Source of the DNA: Acidobacteriota bacterium
Lineage (GTDB): Bacteria > Acidobacteriota > Terriglobia > Acidiferrales > UBA7541
DNA length: 64,000 bases
Direction: 5' to 3'
Assembly: GCA_003154775.1 (NCBI GenBank)
Contig: PMES01000035.1
Coordinates: 1 to 64,000 of the forward strand
The translations under genes were made by a program, and so were the position numbers. Under the pieces are notes generated by a model. The model was not told the origin of the DNA. It did no database searches and worked only from the letters and a program-made list of their open reading frames with translations. Below, in pieces: positions 1 to 11,112 of this stretch (position 1 is the stretch's first letter; every line of letters starts with the position of its first letter).

Positions 1-1
1 G

Positions 2-442
2 AAACGGGTGGGGCTTTCTGCGAATGAGGGAGCGACGGGCGGCGGAGTCAGCGAAGTTTTTGCGCTGCCCAGCTACCAGCAAGGCGCGAATGTGCCGAAG
101 GCGCCGAATGGCTTCGTTGGCCGCGGCGTACCCGACGTGGCGGGTGATGCCGATCCGGAGACGGGTTACAACGTTTTCGTGGATGGTCAGCAGACGGTGA
201 TTGGCGGCACAAGCGCGGTTGCTCCCTTGTGGGCCGGGCTGTTGGCACTCATCAACGAGTCGCTGGGGACAAATGTGGGCTACGTCAATGCGCTGTTGTA
301 TTCCGCTAAAGTCGAACCCACCTTTCACGACATCACTTCGGGAAGCAATGGAGATTATTCCGCGGGTAAAGGCTGGGACGCGTGCACGGGCCTCGGCAGC
401 CCGAATGGAGCCGCCCTCATGGCTGCTTTGCGGGGCGAATAG
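2..442 (+). CDS. S53 family peptidase (sedolisin/kumamolisin-like), C-terminal part, 5' truncated by window edge
   Basis: Protein ends ...[18 protein letters not shown]...[27 protein letters not shown], with the GTSxxxPxxAG nucleophile motif and the C-terminal Ca-binding type D(I/V)T.G.NG segment of sedolisins. Confidence 0.85.
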   Translation, partial: KRVGLSANEGATGGGVSEVFALPSYQQGANVPKAPNGFVGRGVPDVAGDADPETGYNVFVDGQQTVIGGTSAVAPLWAGLLALINESLGTNVGYVNALLYSAKVEPTFHDITSGSNGDYSAGKGWDACTGLGSPNGAALMAALRGE

Positions 443-691
443 GCGAGTTGGAAGATGTTCTGCCGCTGCGCAACTTGGCGAACTTCAGAGTCTTTGGTGC
501 TGGTACCCAGGTTGCCATGCACGGCCTGCTGCGCAAAGGCACGTAGGCGAAACGCGCCGAGAAAAACTTCCCGGGGCATCACGCCACGAATTCCGGTTCA
601 AAGGCTGTTCCAGAACCTCGAAGGTTACCTTTAGGACTGTGGACCAGTTGTTCGATAGGTGTATTACACGTCCGGTAACATAAAACTCAGT

Positions 692-1036
692 TCAGGCCTT
701 AGGGGCTCGATTGCATTCTCCACCTTTGCTTGTGGTTTTCGCGTCTATTGGCGTCACCGGCTGAGTCGGGCGTTTGATGTCGCTGTAGAGTAATCGTGAG
801 AAGAGCGCGATGAATGCTAGAAGGAATGCTCCAGCAGGGAGTGCCCGCTGCCACTCAGCGCTGCGGACATCAGGTGCCACCGCAGTCCTCGCCAAGATCT
901 CGCGATCATCCAAGCCTGAGACCGTGTAAGACGCAATCGCTTCTGGCATTGCTGCGTTTTGCAAACCCTTGGTTCTGAAAGGGATAGCGGCCGGCGGCAG
1001 GAGCGGCGGGAAAGGAAAATCAAAAAAAGCTTGCAC
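692..1036 (-). CDS. hypothetical protein with one predicted TM segment
   Basis: Open frame with a hydrophobic stretch (AGAFLLAFIALFSRLLY); no recognised family; start uncertain. Confidence 0.35.
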   Translation of the reverse strand: MQAFFDFPFPPLLPPAAIPFRTKGLQNAAMPEAIASYTVSGLDDREILARTAVAPDVRSAEWQRALPAGAFLLAFIALFSRLLYSDIKRPTQPVTPIDAKTTSKGGECNRAPKA

Positions 1037-1153
1037 GTGAGTTAGTGTTGTGCTTCACTATAACACTACCTGTCGACCAAAGGTGACCGCTCCACCTGAG
1101 TATGCGAGGGAAAACGGTGACCCAAAAGCAAAAAATCTCAAGGAGAATGAAAT

Positions 1154-1717
1154 ATGAAATCCGTTCGTTTTATGTTGTCCGTTGTTGTTCTGATGTCGCT
1201 CTCCAGCGTGGCGTTCGCCCAGGCTGATGCGCAAAAGCCCCCGTCCGACGCGCAAAAGGCCTTCGACAAATTGAAAACTCTGGCCGGTTCGTGGGAAGGC
1301 CACGTGACAACCCTCCCGCCGCAACCCGAGATGGGGGACGGGACGCTCATGCAGGTCTCGCTGCGCGTGACCTCCCGGGGAAACGCGCTGGTGCATGAGA
1401 TGAAGCAAGTGGGAACGCCGGACGATCCGACTCGTTACGACCATCCGGTCACCATGTTCTACCTGGACAGCGATCGCCTGCTCCTGACGCATTATTGCGA
1501 TGCCGGCAATCGGCCTCGCATGGCGGGCAAGATGTCGCCGGACGGAAAGACGGTGGAATTCGATTTTCTCGATGTCGCCGGCGGTACGCAGTACGGACAC
1601 ATGCACCATGCAGTCTTTACCGTGATCGACGCGAACCATCACACCGAGGACTGGACTTACATGATGCCTGGGGACAAGCCAGTCCACGCACACTTCGACC
1701 TGACGCGCACAAAATGA
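1154..1717 (+). CDS. secreted hypothetical protein (DUF1579-like heme-binding/beta-barrel type)
   Basis: N-terminal signal peptide MKSVRFMLSVVVLMSLSSVAFAQ; body LAGSWEGHVTTLP...MFYLDSDRLLLTHYCDAGNRPRM; RBS-like aaggag upstream. Confidence 0.75.
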   Translation: MKSVRFMLSVVVLMSLSSVAFAQADAQKPPSDAQKAFDKLKTLAGSWEGHVTTLPPQPEMGDGTLMQVSLRVTSRGNALVHEMKQVGTPDDPTRYDHPVTMFYLDSDRLLLTHYCDAGNRPRMAGKMSPDGKTVEFDFLDVAGGTQYGHMHHAVFTVIDANHHTEDWTYMMPGDKPVHAHFDLTRTK

Positions 1718-1752
1718 CGGGAAGATATCTCTCTTGAGGTTATCTGGAACAC

Positions 1753-2151
1753 ATGATGGATCGTGAGTGGAACGACAATCAGCCGATTTACCGCCAGATC
1801 CGCGACCGTGTCGTCGCGATGATCCTCGACGGCGTGCTGAAAGAAGGCGATCCGCTGCCGTCGGTGCGCAATGTCGCGGCCGACTATCGCGTCAATCCGC
1901 TCACGGTTCTGAAGGGCTATCAACAACTGGTCGACGAGCACCTTGTCGAGAGCAAGCGGGGTCGCGGCATGTTCATCAATACCGGCGCGCGCGATCTGCT
2001 GCTGCAGGGCGAACGCCACAAGTTCCTTGCCGAAGAATGGCCCAGGCTCTACGCAACCATTCAGCGGCTCGGCCTGACTCCGCAAGAGTTGCTGGATGCT
2101 GCCGCAACCCGCCCGTCGTCGAATCATGCAGAGAAGGAGCCGAAGCCATGA
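1753..2151 (+). CDS. GntR family transcriptional regulator (YtrA-type short form)
   Basis: PIYRQIRDRVVAMILDGVLKEGDPLPSVRNVAADYRVNPLTVLKGYQQL winged-helix signature; ATGA overlap with the following ABC ATPase. Confidence 0.92.
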   Translation: MMDREWNDNQPIYRQIRDRVVAMILDGVLKEGDPLPSVRNVAADYRVNPLTVLKGYQQLVDEHLVESKRGRGMFINTGARDLLLQGERHKFLAEEWPRLYATIQRLGLTPQELLDAAATRPSSNHAEKEPKP

Positions 2152-3023
2152 CAGTCATCGAAGCACGCGGCCTGCGCAAGGCCTACGGTACAACCATCGC
2201 CGTGGACGGCGTGGATTTGCGTGTCGCAGAGGGGCGCATCCTCGGGCTGATCGGTCCCAATGGCGCAGGCAAGACCACCGCGTTGAACGCGATTCTCGGC
2301 CTCACTCCGTATCAGGGAGAACTGAAGGTGCTCGGGCGCGACCCGTGGACCGAGCGCGATCAGCTCATGCGCGATGTGTGCTTCATTGCCGATGTCGCTG
2401 TGTTGCCGCGCTGGTTGCGGGTTTCGCAGGCGCTGGACTACCTCGCTGGCGTGCATCCGCGATTCGACCGCGCCAAGGCGGAAGGTTTTCTTGCGAAGAC
2501 GAACATCGTGCGCGCCAGCAAGGTCAGGGAATTGTCCAAAGGCATGGTGGCCCAACTGCACCTCGCTCTGGTCATGGCCATTGACGCGAAATTGCTGGTG
2601 CTGGACGAGCCAACGCTTGGCCTGGACATTCTGTATCGCAAGCAGTTCTACGATTCCCTGCTGAACGACTACTTCGATGGCAGCCGCACCATCCTCGTGA
2701 CGACACATCAAGTGGAAGAGGTCCAGAACGTCCTCACCGATCTCATGTTCATCAACCGCGGCCGCATCGTGCTCGATTGCAGCATGGAAGAATTCGAGCG
2801 GCGCTATCTGGAAGTGACGGTGCGTCCCGAGCAGGTGGCCGCGGCACGGGCGCTCAAGCCGCTTCACGAGCGCCAGGTGTTCGGCCGCAACATCCTGCTG
2901 TTCGATCATGTCGCTCGTGAGCAACTCGCCGGCCTTGGCGAAGTGCGCACGCCCAGCATCGCCGATGTGTTCGTTGCCGTGATGGTCAAACAGGCCGGCC
3001 AGGCACAAGGAGCAGCCAGATGA
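2148..3023 (+). CDS. ABC transporter ATP-binding protein
   Basis: Walker A GPNGAGKTTALN, Walker B LLVLDEPTLGLD, H-loop TTHQVEE; start at ATG 2148 overlapping the GntR stop. Confidence 0.93.
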   Translation: MTVIEARGLRKAYGTTIAVDGVDLRVAEGRILGLIGPNGAGKTTALNAILGLTPYQGELKVLGRDPWTERDQLMRDVCFIADVAVLPRWLRVSQALDYLAGVHPRFDRAKAEGFLAKTNIVRASKVRELSKGMVAQLHLALVMAIDAKLLVLDEPTLGLDILYRKQFYDSLLNDYFDGSRTILVTTHQVEEVQNVLTDLMFINRGRIVLDCSMEEFERRYLEVTVRPEQVAAARALKPLHERQVFGRNILLFDHVAREQLAGLGEVRTPSIADVFVAVMVKQAGQAQGAAR

Positions 3024-3952
3024 ATATGCCATCAAACGCCATGCCGGAGTCTCCCCGCGACACGCAGGACCGCGCGCCCGCCGTCATCTCGGCGGCTCGG
3101 CGCATGTACTGGTCGGTGCGGCGCGAATTGTGGGAGAGCCGTTCGATCTATATCGCGCCGCTGGCCGTCGCGGCGCTAATCCTGGCCGGATTCCTGATCA
3201 GTGCGATCCATCTGCCGGACAAGATGCGTGCCGCGTTGGCGCTCAACCCGATGCAGCGGCACGAGCTCATCGAGAAGCCGTACAACTTCGCCGCGCTTTT
3301 GATCATGGGGACCACTTTTATCGTCGCGGTGTTTTACTGTCTCGACGCGCTGCACGGCGAACGTCGCGATCGCAGCATCCTGTTCTGGAAGTCCCTGCCG
3401 GTTTCCGATCTCACCACGGTGCTCTCCAAGGCGAGCATTCCGCTGGTGGTTCTTCCGCTGCTTACTTTCGCGATCACCGTTGTCACGCACTGGATCATGC
3501 TGCTGCTGAGCACCGCGGTACTGCTGGGAAGCGGTCTGAGCGTCACGACGCTATGGACCCATTTGCCGTTGTGGCACATGTCGCTGATGTTGCTCTACCA
3601 CCTGCTGGCCATTCATGCGCTCTGGTACGCGCCAATCTTCGGCGGGCTCCTGCTGGTCTCAGGCTGGGCGCGGCGCGCGCCATTTCTATGGGCCGCGCTA
3701 CCCCTGCTCGCAATCGGCGTCGTCGAGAAGATTGCGTTCAACACTTCGCATTTCGCCGCCATGCTGGGGCACCGGATCAGTGGCGGGCCGGAAGGTGCCG
3801 CGTCCACGGTGGGTGGCATGTCAATGGATTCGCTGACGCAACTCACTCCCGGTCAATTCCTGATCAGTCCGGGTTTGTGGATCGGACTGGCAGTGACGGC
3901 GGTATTCCTCGCCGCAGCGGTGCGCCTGCGCCGCTATCGCGAGCCGATCTGA
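3020..3952 (+). CDS. ABC transporter permease (ABC-2 type)
   Basis: Multiple hydrophobic segments; overlaps the end of the ABC ATPase; DRSILFWKSLPVSDLTTVLSK is typical of ABC-2 permeases. Confidence 0.85.
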   Translation: MNMPSNAMPESPRDTQDRAPAVISAARRMYWSVRRELWESRSIYIAPLAVAALILAGFLISAIHLPDKMRAALALNPMQRHELIEKPYNFAALLIMGTTFIVAVFYCLDALHGERRDRSILFWKSLPVSDLTTVLSKASIPLVVLPLLTFAITVVTHWIMLLLSTAVLLGSGLSVTTLWTHLPLWHMSLMLLYHLLAIHALWYAPIFGGLLLVSGWARRAPFLWAALPLLAIGVVEKIAFNTSHFAAMLGHRISGGPEGAASTVGGMSMDSLTQLTPGQFLISPGLWIGLAVTAVFLAAAVRLRRYREPI

Positions 3953-3998
3953 TTCGCTTGCCGTCTTTATTCAATGCTTCGCATAAGGAGAAACGGAT

Positions 3999-4424
3999 AT
4001 GGGCACAGCGGTAATGATGGAACAGATTGCAGAGATATCGCCACGCCTGCGAATGAAGCGGATCATGATTGCTACGCTGTTCGGCTTGGTTGCGGGTGTG
4101 CTTTGCGCAAGCGCGGCATTCCATGGCGGCTTTCTGAAGTTTACGGCTGTCAATTTAGTGTGGGTCTTACTGAATAGGGCAGTGATGGGCTTCGCCATCG
4201 GCACGTCTGGGCTGAAACTGCGTTGGGCCTGGAACGGCATCGTCATGGGGCTGGTGGTCGGATCGATCTTCTCCTATTCCCTTTTCATGAACATGGGTCT
4301 GGGAACACTGCCGCTGGCCAACCTCCTCATCGGCAATCCAATATTCGGGTTGATGATCGAGTTCTTCACGACAGTGGTATTCAAGCAGCCGGCGCTCGCA
4401 GCATCTCGGGAAGGCCGCAAATGA
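3999..4424 (+). CDS. hypothetical membrane protein
   Basis: Several TM segments (IMIATLFGLVAGVLCAS, GIVMGLVVGSIFSYSLFM); RBS aaggag upstream. Confidence 0.65.
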   Translation: MGTAVMMEQIAEISPRLRMKRIMIATLFGLVAGVLCASAAFHGGFLKFTAVNLVWVLLNRAVMGFAIGTSGLKLRWAWNGIVMGLVVGSIFSYSLFMNMGLGTLPLANLLIGNPIFGLMIEFFTTVVFKQPALAASREGRK

Positions 4425-4589
4425 CCGAGTGCGCGAGACGGGGACATCCAATAAGGGAAGAATGAGCGGAAGACGCCCGCGGGTGGCACAAAGCGGGGCC
4501 AAATGGCGCTACGGGATGAAAAGCGACGGAAACGCTATTTGTAGATTGAGTACGGGGTAGCGGCGTAGCCCCCGCAGGTACAAAGCGCT

Positions 4590-5939
4590 GTGCTAAATTG
4601 CGAGGTTGGAGCAATCGCGGCACGGACTCCAGTGACAACGCAGACCCCTATCGAGCCACGGCGACCGACGTCGGCTCCCACGCCGCAGCAGGCGCCGAAA
4701 ATTCATCGCGTAGAGGTGTATTGGCACGCGGTGACGTACAAGACTGTCGCGGTCTACCTGCTGCTGTTGTTCGTGATCATCATCGCGGGGATGTACGTGG
4801 CCATCCCGGACTGGACCACCATCGCGACGACGAAAATCAACAAAGCGATAGGCAACGTTGACAACGACCCGCTGACGCTCACGCAGACGCAGGCGAAATT
4901 CGTGAACCTGGACGGCCGGGTGCAGGTAAAGAAAGTGAATTCGGTGACCTGGGTGGAGGCGGACTATCACACCGCGCTGGACAAAGGCGATTTGATTCAG
5001 ACGGGCTCGGACGGCGCGGCGCGCATCACGTTTGCGGACGGCACGGAATACACGGTGAAGGCGGAGACGCTGGTCACGGTGGAAGAGAACAACGTAACCA
5101 AGGACCGCGCGAACACCGCCGTGCGCATCAGCACGGGCGAAGTAAACCTGGCCACGCCGACTTGGTCTTCGCGCGACTCGCAGGCGGCCATCAGCGTGGA
5201 AGATGCCACGGCGTACGTGCAGCAGAACAGCCGGGCAACGGTAAAGAACGATCCCAACAAGAACGAGCACGAAATCGTGGTGGCCACGGGCGCGGCGGAA
5301 GTGAAGCGCGGAGATGAAAAGATCGAGCTGACGCAGTATGAGAAAGTGAGCTTCGCGAACGGCGGGCCGACGCAGAAATCGAACGTGCTGGCGCCGCCGG
5401 GACTGGTATCGCCGCTGAACCTGGCGCCGATTATTTCGGAGAATCCGAAGACAGCGCAAATCCGGTTTGAGTGGCAGCAGGTGGCGGACGCGGCAGGGTA
5501 CACGCTGCGCATCAGCCCGACGACGATGTTCACAAAGCTGGTGAAAGAAGTGAAAGTGAGCGGCACGAGCGCGGAAGTGAGCGGGCTGGAATCCGGCGAC
5601 TATTTCTGGAACGTGACCGCATCCGACGCCAAGAAGCAGACCAGCGAATTCAGCGAAACCTTCTCGTTCACACTGGTGGCCCAGGGCAAGACGCAGGAAA
5701 TGCTGCTGGACATCGAGAGCACGCAGATTCACGGGCGCGTCGCCGAACTGATTGGCAAGACGGAACCCGGCGCGGCGCTGATCATCAACGGGCAGGCGGT
5801 GGCAAATATTTCGCCCGATGGAACTTTCCGCCATTTCACGGAGCCGCTGGAACCGGGCCAGCACACCATCGTGGTGATCGGGTCCAACCGGCGCGGCGGA
5901 ACGGCGAAACAACAGGTTTCCATCGTAGTGCCGAAGTGA
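4590..5939 (+). CDS. FecR domain-containing membrane-anchored protein with C-terminal Ig/FN3-like segments
   Basis: TM near N-terminus (AVYLLLLFVIIIAGMYVAI), FecR-like GDLIQTGSDGAARITFADGTEYTV, later FEWQQVADAAGYTLRIS... Confidence 0.8.
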   Translation: MLNCEVGAIAARTPVTTQTPIEPRRPTSAPTPQQAPKIHRVEVYWHAVTYKTVAVYLLLLFVIIIAGMYVAIPDWTTIATTKINKAIGNVDNDPLTLTQTQAKFVNLDGRVQVKKVNSVTWVEADYHTALDKGDLIQTGSDGAARITFADGTEYTVKAETLVTVEENNVTKDRANTAVRISTGEVNLATPTWSSRDSQAAISVEDATAYVQQNSRATVKNDPNKNEHEIVVATGAAEVKRGDEKIELTQYEKVSFANGGPTQKSNVLAPPGLVSPLNLAPIISENPKTAQIRFEWQQVADAAGYTLRISPTTMFTKLVKEVKVSGTSAEVSGLESGDYFWNVTASDAKKQTSEFSETFSFTLVAQGKTQEMLLDIESTQIHGRVAELIGKTEPGAALIINGQAVANISPDGTFRHFTEPLEPGQHTIVVIGSNRRGGTAKQQVSIVVPK

Positions 5940-6069
5940 ATTGGGGGAACGGCGGGTTGCGCTTTTGCGTGCGGCAGCGAATCCGGCGACAATGGAAGGT
6001 TGAGCGGATTAGGGGCGGGCACGCAGAGATCCTACCTGGCAGGATCCTCTTCGCAGGGGGAAAGCAGTA

Positions 6070-7110
<1,041 letters not shown>

Positions 7111-7314
7111 GGCAGATTTAGGTTTTCAGTTATAAGTTTTAAGTAATGCGCTTGAATCGATCCTTCCCAGCCTGAAGTCATGATTGGAATTCGGTTGAGA
7201 TTGGCCTTGGATTGAGGCGGTAAATCCCGGAGAACCGGATTTGACGATGACGTTTCGGGATGCGCTGGTGGTTATTTCTGAAAGCGGATAGTGGACTGCT
7301 GAAAAAGCCCTGAC

Positions 7315-8229
7315 ATGGTTGCGATTCCTTCAAGACATCGGTCGCTGGCGCTGCTGGCGGGGGTGCTGCTTGCGCAGATCCTGATGCTGGCGGTACAGAT
7401 CAAGCGCGATTCGCGCGGGCGGCTGATCCGCGTGTGGGCGGTATCCACGGTGACGCCGTTTGAACGCGCGGGGGCCTGGGGCGTCGTGAAGGTGCGTGGA
7501 GTGTGGCGCCACTATTTCGCGTTGCAAGGCACTTCGCGGGAGAACGAAGCGCTACGGACTGAGAACGACGCGCTGAAGCTGTCCATCTCGCAACTGCAAA
7601 GCAAAGCGGCGGAAGCGGACCGACTGGGCGCGCTGCTGAACTTCAAGACTTCCAATGAAAAAGTGGCGATGGTGGGCGCACGGGTGATTGGAGCAAGCGC
7701 GGGAACGGCAAGCCGCACGATTGAAATTGATCGCGGCGAGCGCGACGGCATTCACCGCAACCAGCCGGTGATCACGCCGGATGGCGCGGTGGGCAAGGTG
7801 ATCGAGGTGTACCGCGATTCGGCGCAGGTGCTGCTGTTGACCGACAAGGACAGCGGCGTCGGCGCGATGCTGGTGGAGTCCCGGATCCAGGGCCCGGTGG
7901 GCGGTACTGGCGAGCCGATGCTGACGATGAAGTATGTGGCCGCCGACGACACGGTGAGCGTGGGCGAGAAGATCGTGACCAGCGGCATGGACAAGATTTT
8001 TCCGCGCGATGTGCCGGTGGGAACGGTGCTGGAAGTGAAACCGGGTACTCCGTTCAAGCAGATTCGCGTGAGGCCCGCGGCGAACCTCGACCGGCTCGAA
8101 GAAGTGTTTGTGCTGCTGACGCAGGAGCCGGTGGAATTCCAGAAAGAAGCGGAAGCGCAGAGCACGCAGGCGCAAAGTGCGCCGGCGGAGACTCCCGCGA
8201 CGGCGCCGCCAGCAGCGGTGAAACCATGA
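7315..8229 (+). CDS. mreC: rod shape-determining protein MreC
   Basis: ENEALRTENDALKLSISQLQ coiled coil, IDRGERDGIHRNQPVITPDGAVGKV, VGEKIVTSGMDKIFPRDVPVGTV; follows mreB. Confidence 0.95.
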   Translation: MVAIPSRHRSLALLAGVLLAQILMLAVQIKRDSRGRLIRVWAVSTVTPFERAGAWGVVKVRGVWRHYFALQGTSRENEALRTENDALKLSISQLQSKAAEADRLGALLNFKTSNEKVAMVGARVIGASAGTASRTIEIDRGERDGIHRNQPVITPDGAVGKVIEVYRDSAQVLLLTDKDSGVGAMLVESRIQGPVGGTGEPMLTMKYVAADDTVSVGEKIVTSGMDKIFPRDVPVGTVLEVKPGTPFKQIRVRPAANLDRLEEVFVLLTQEPVEFQKEAEAQSTQAQSAPAETPATAPPAAVKP

Positions 8230-8759
8230 ACGACACGTTTGAACTGCGCAGCGGCGACACGCACATTGAGGTGCACAAGTTCTTTCCAGGCTCGATCGCG
8301 GGAGTGACCATCCTGGCGCTGACGCTGCAAGCGACGTTTCCGGTGTATGTGCGCAGACTGGATTTTCTGGACCTGCCGCTGCTGATTACGATTTATTTCG
8401 GCTTGAGCCGCCGAAATCCTTCCACGGGTTTGCTGCTTGGCACGACGATTGGATTGCTGCAGGACAGCTTGAGCGGACCGACCGTACCGCTGGGACTCTA
8501 CGGGATTGCGAAAACGGTGGTGGGGTTTCTGGCATCGTCGATTGGCGCGCGGCTGGATACCGAGCATCCCGTGGCGCGCTTCGCGTTGACGGTGGGGTTT
8601 TTTGTGCTGCACCAGGCCGTGATGGTGCTGACGCGCCGGTTGCTGTTGGCGCAGCCGGAGCCGTGGTTCAACATGCACCTGGTGGTTGCCGCGGCGGCGA
8701 ATGCGGTGCTCGGCGTGCCGCTGTTCCTGCTGCTGGACCGGCTGCGGCGGTCTTCTTGA
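8226..8759 (+). CDS. mreD: rod shape-determining protein MreD
   Basis: Overlaps mreC end; polytopic membrane protein with GLLQDSLSGPTVPLGLYGIAKT. Confidence 0.9.
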   Translation: MNDTFELRSGDTHIEVHKFFPGSIAGVTILALTLQATFPVYVRRLDFLDLPLLITIYFGLSRRNPSTGLLLGTTIGLLQDSLSGPTVPLGLYGIAKTVVGFLASSIGARLDTEHPVARFALTVGFFVLHQAVMVLTRRLLLAQPEPWFNMHLVVAAAANAVLGVPLFLLLDRLRRSS

Positions 8760-8969
8760 AGCCGTATCCTCAAACCTAAGCCAACCCGAATTCCCAACCA
8801 GCACTAAGCAAGAGAAGAGCGGCAGGGTTCCCACCAGAAAACAGCGGGCCCTGCGCTGCACAAGCAGGAAAGGCGCCCGCCTCAGAAGGCGGCCGCTACA
8901 ACGGCAAGGACAAACCCAAGAGGAAAGCAGATTCCTCGCTGCGCTCGGAATGACAAATGTGTTTACGCC

Positions 8970-9006
8970 TTGCCGAGATGGGGTCGAGCGGTGCTCGACC
9001 CCTACA
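8970..9006. repeat. 37-bp palindromic repeat, intergenic copy between mreD and thrC
   Basis: TTGCCGAGATGGGGTCGAGC-GGT-GCTCGACCCCTACA; same flanks and spacing as 53341-53377 with compensatory stem changes. Confidence 0.85.
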
Positions 9007-9041
9007 AAGACAAACCTGAGAGAAGGGCCGCAGAGTTCGAC

Positions 9042-10343
9042 TCAGTGGGCGAGGAGGAACTGCTTGAAGTTGTCGTAGTTGGTGGACATGGGCAGGGAGA
9101 GTTTGGGGCGATTCAGGTATTCGGCTAGGCGCGAAGGGAGCGGCGGGGCAATGCCAATGCCCTTTTGGACGATTTCGGCGAATTTGGCGGGATGCGCTGT
9201 GGCCAACACCAGGCCTTGCGATGGTCCGGGATGCGCCTTGCGATAGGCTTCCCAGGCATGAATGCCCACCGCGGTGTGCGGGTCGCTGATATAGCGGAAA
9301 CGGTCCCACACGTTGTGCATCTGCTGCAGCGTCTCTTCGTCGGTGACGCTCTGTCCCCAAATTTCTTTGCGGACATTTTCGATGCGGTTGCGGCATAAAT
9401 CGAGCAGGCGCGGAAAATTGTTGGGATTGCCCACGTCCATCGCGTTCGAGTAGGTCGCAACAGCCTCATTTGGCCGGTATTCCCCGCTCAGGAGATAGCG
9501 CGGCACCGCGTCGTTGGCGTTCGTGGCGGCAATAAATCGCGACACCGGCAGCCCCAGGCGTTTCGCGAATAGCCCCGCCGTTAAGTTTCCGAAATTGCCG
9601 CTGGGCACCGAGACAATCAGGGGCACGCTCGCCACCGGCAACTGGCGATAAGCGGCGACGTGATAAAACATCTGCGGCAGCAGGCGCGCTACGTTGATGG
9701 AATTGGCGGAGGTGAGAAAAGCGCGGTGGTTCAGCGCTTCATCGGAGAAAGCCTGCTTCACCAGGCGCTGGCAATCGTCAAAGGTGCCGGAAACCTCGAG
9801 GGCGGTGATATTTTCGCCGAGCGTGGTGAACTGTTTTTCCTGGGCTTCGCTGATGCGCTTCGAGGGATACAGAATCACCACGCGGATGCCGGGCACGCGG
9901 AGAAAACCGTGGGCGACGGCGCTGCCGGTGTCACCCGAAGTGGCCACGAGCACGGTGAGCTGCCGCTCTTCGCCGCGCACGAAATAGCCCATGAGGCGGG
10001 CCATGAAGCGCGCGCCGAAGTCCTTGAAAGCCAGCGTGGGGCCGTGAAACAGCTCGAGGATATGCAGCGCCGGCGAAAGCGAAACGAGCTTCACGGGAAA
10101 ATTGATGGCTTCGGCGACAATCTGCCAGAGCACTTCTTCGGGCACATCCGGCGTGGCGAATGGCCGGACTACGCGAAAGCAAACTTCCGTGAAAGGCAGG
10201 CGGCGAAACTCCTCGAGTTCTTCGGGAGTGTGGCGCGCGATCTCCACGGGCAGGTAGAGGCCGCCATCGGGCGCGAGGCCGCGGAGGGTCGCGCCTCGCA
10301 AGGAGGTGAGCGGCGCTTTGCCAGAGGTGCTGCGGTATCTCAT
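9042..10343 (-). CDS. thrC: threonine synthase
   Basis: MRYRSTSGKAPLTSLRGATLRGLAPDGGLYLP; PLP lysine motif HGPTLAFKDFGARFM; ATSGDTGSAVAHGF; VPSGNFGNLTAG. Confidence 0.97.
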   Translation of the reverse strand: MRYRSTSGKAPLTSLRGATLRGLAPDGGLYLPVEIARHTPEELEEFRRLPFTEVCFRVVRPFATPDVPEEVLWQIVAEAINFPVKLVSLSPALHILELFHGPTLAFKDFGARFMARLMGYFVRGEERQLTVLVATSGDTGSAVAHGFLRVPGIRVVILYPSKRISEAQEKQFTTLGENITALEVSGTFDDCQRLVKQAFSDEALNHRAFLTSANSINVARLLPQMFYHVAAYRQLPVASVPLIVSVPSGNFGNLTAGLFAKRLGLPVSRFIAATNANDAVPRYLLSGEYRPNEAVATYSNAMDVGNPNNFPRLLDLCRNRIENVRKEIWGQSVTDEETLQQMHNVWDRFRYISDPHTAVGIHAWEAYRKAHPGPSQGLVLATAHPAKFAEIVQKGIGIAPPLPSRLAEYLNRPKLSLPMSTNYDNFKQFLLAH

Positions 10344-10364
10344 CGGCGTTTCGTCTGGACCTGG

Positions 10365-11051
10365 CTATTTCCGGGGCGAAAGTTGCTCCCTGATTCTTTC
10401 TAAAAATCGTTCACCGGCTGATGCAGTGGCGTTTTCGGATCCGAGCGACAATTCCCGCAAGCCGGCCACCGGCACGGTGCAGTGCGCCAGCGCTTCATAG
10501 CTTTGGCGGCGCGCAGCGATCAACGCCGGATAGCAACGCGCTACCGTATCGCGCGGTGATTCACCGGGTTTTGGCTGAAAGGCTCCGCGCCACAAAACGG
10601 GCTTGGGATCTTCCAGGTAGCGCCGAATCAAAAGCTGCTGCTCGTCCGCGGAAGCCGCGAGATACACAATGGCCACCAGCCGCCGCAGTCTATGCAACAA
10701 ATGGTTCCCGCAGTAAATCACGCTGCCGGTGGTATCCAAAATGAGTTCGTTGTGCGGATTTTTTTCCAGGCCGGTAAAGACTTCGTCGAGAATCGCGGTC
10801 TCCTCCGCCAGGTACTGCGCCTCGCGTTCGGGATACGTAGAGCGGTCTGGCCAGCCCATCCACGCGGCCACGCCGTTGATGCCGTTATAGCCGCCAGATT
10901 GCAGGACTGGAGCGAGGCGCGCTTCGATCTGATCGTCGCAAGAAATCGCGGGGAATCCGAGAGAAGCAAGACGTTTGGTCCAATAGGATTTGCCCGCGCC
11001 AGACATTCCAATGAGCGCGAGCCGCAACGGCTTATCTGAAAGAAAGGCCAT
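10365..11051 (-). CDS. shikimate kinase-like P-loop kinase
   Basis: ALIGMSGAGKSYWTKRLASLGFPAISCDDQIEARL Walker A and shikimate-kinase-like lid; not a canonical short AroK. Confidence 0.75.
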   Translation of the reverse strand: MAFLSDKPLRLALIGMSGAGKSYWTKRLASLGFPAISCDDQIEARLAPVLQSGGYNGINGVAAWMGWPDRSTYPEREAQYLAEETAILDEVFTGLEKNPHNELILDTTGSVIYCGNHLLHRLRRLVAIVYLAASADEQQLLIRRYLEDPKPVLWRGAFQPKPGESPRDTVARCYPALIAARRQSYEALAHCTVPVAGLRELSLGSENATASAGERFLERIREQLSPRK

Positions 11052-11112
11052 GGAGAACTAAGAATTGTAGTTGATTCGGCGGGAAGCGCGAAACGCCAAA
11101 AGTCTCCAAGTG

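Noticed and set aside
4593-5912. 439-aa ORF antisense to the FecR-domain gene
   Set aside because: Arg/His-rich shadow ORF, no domain signature.
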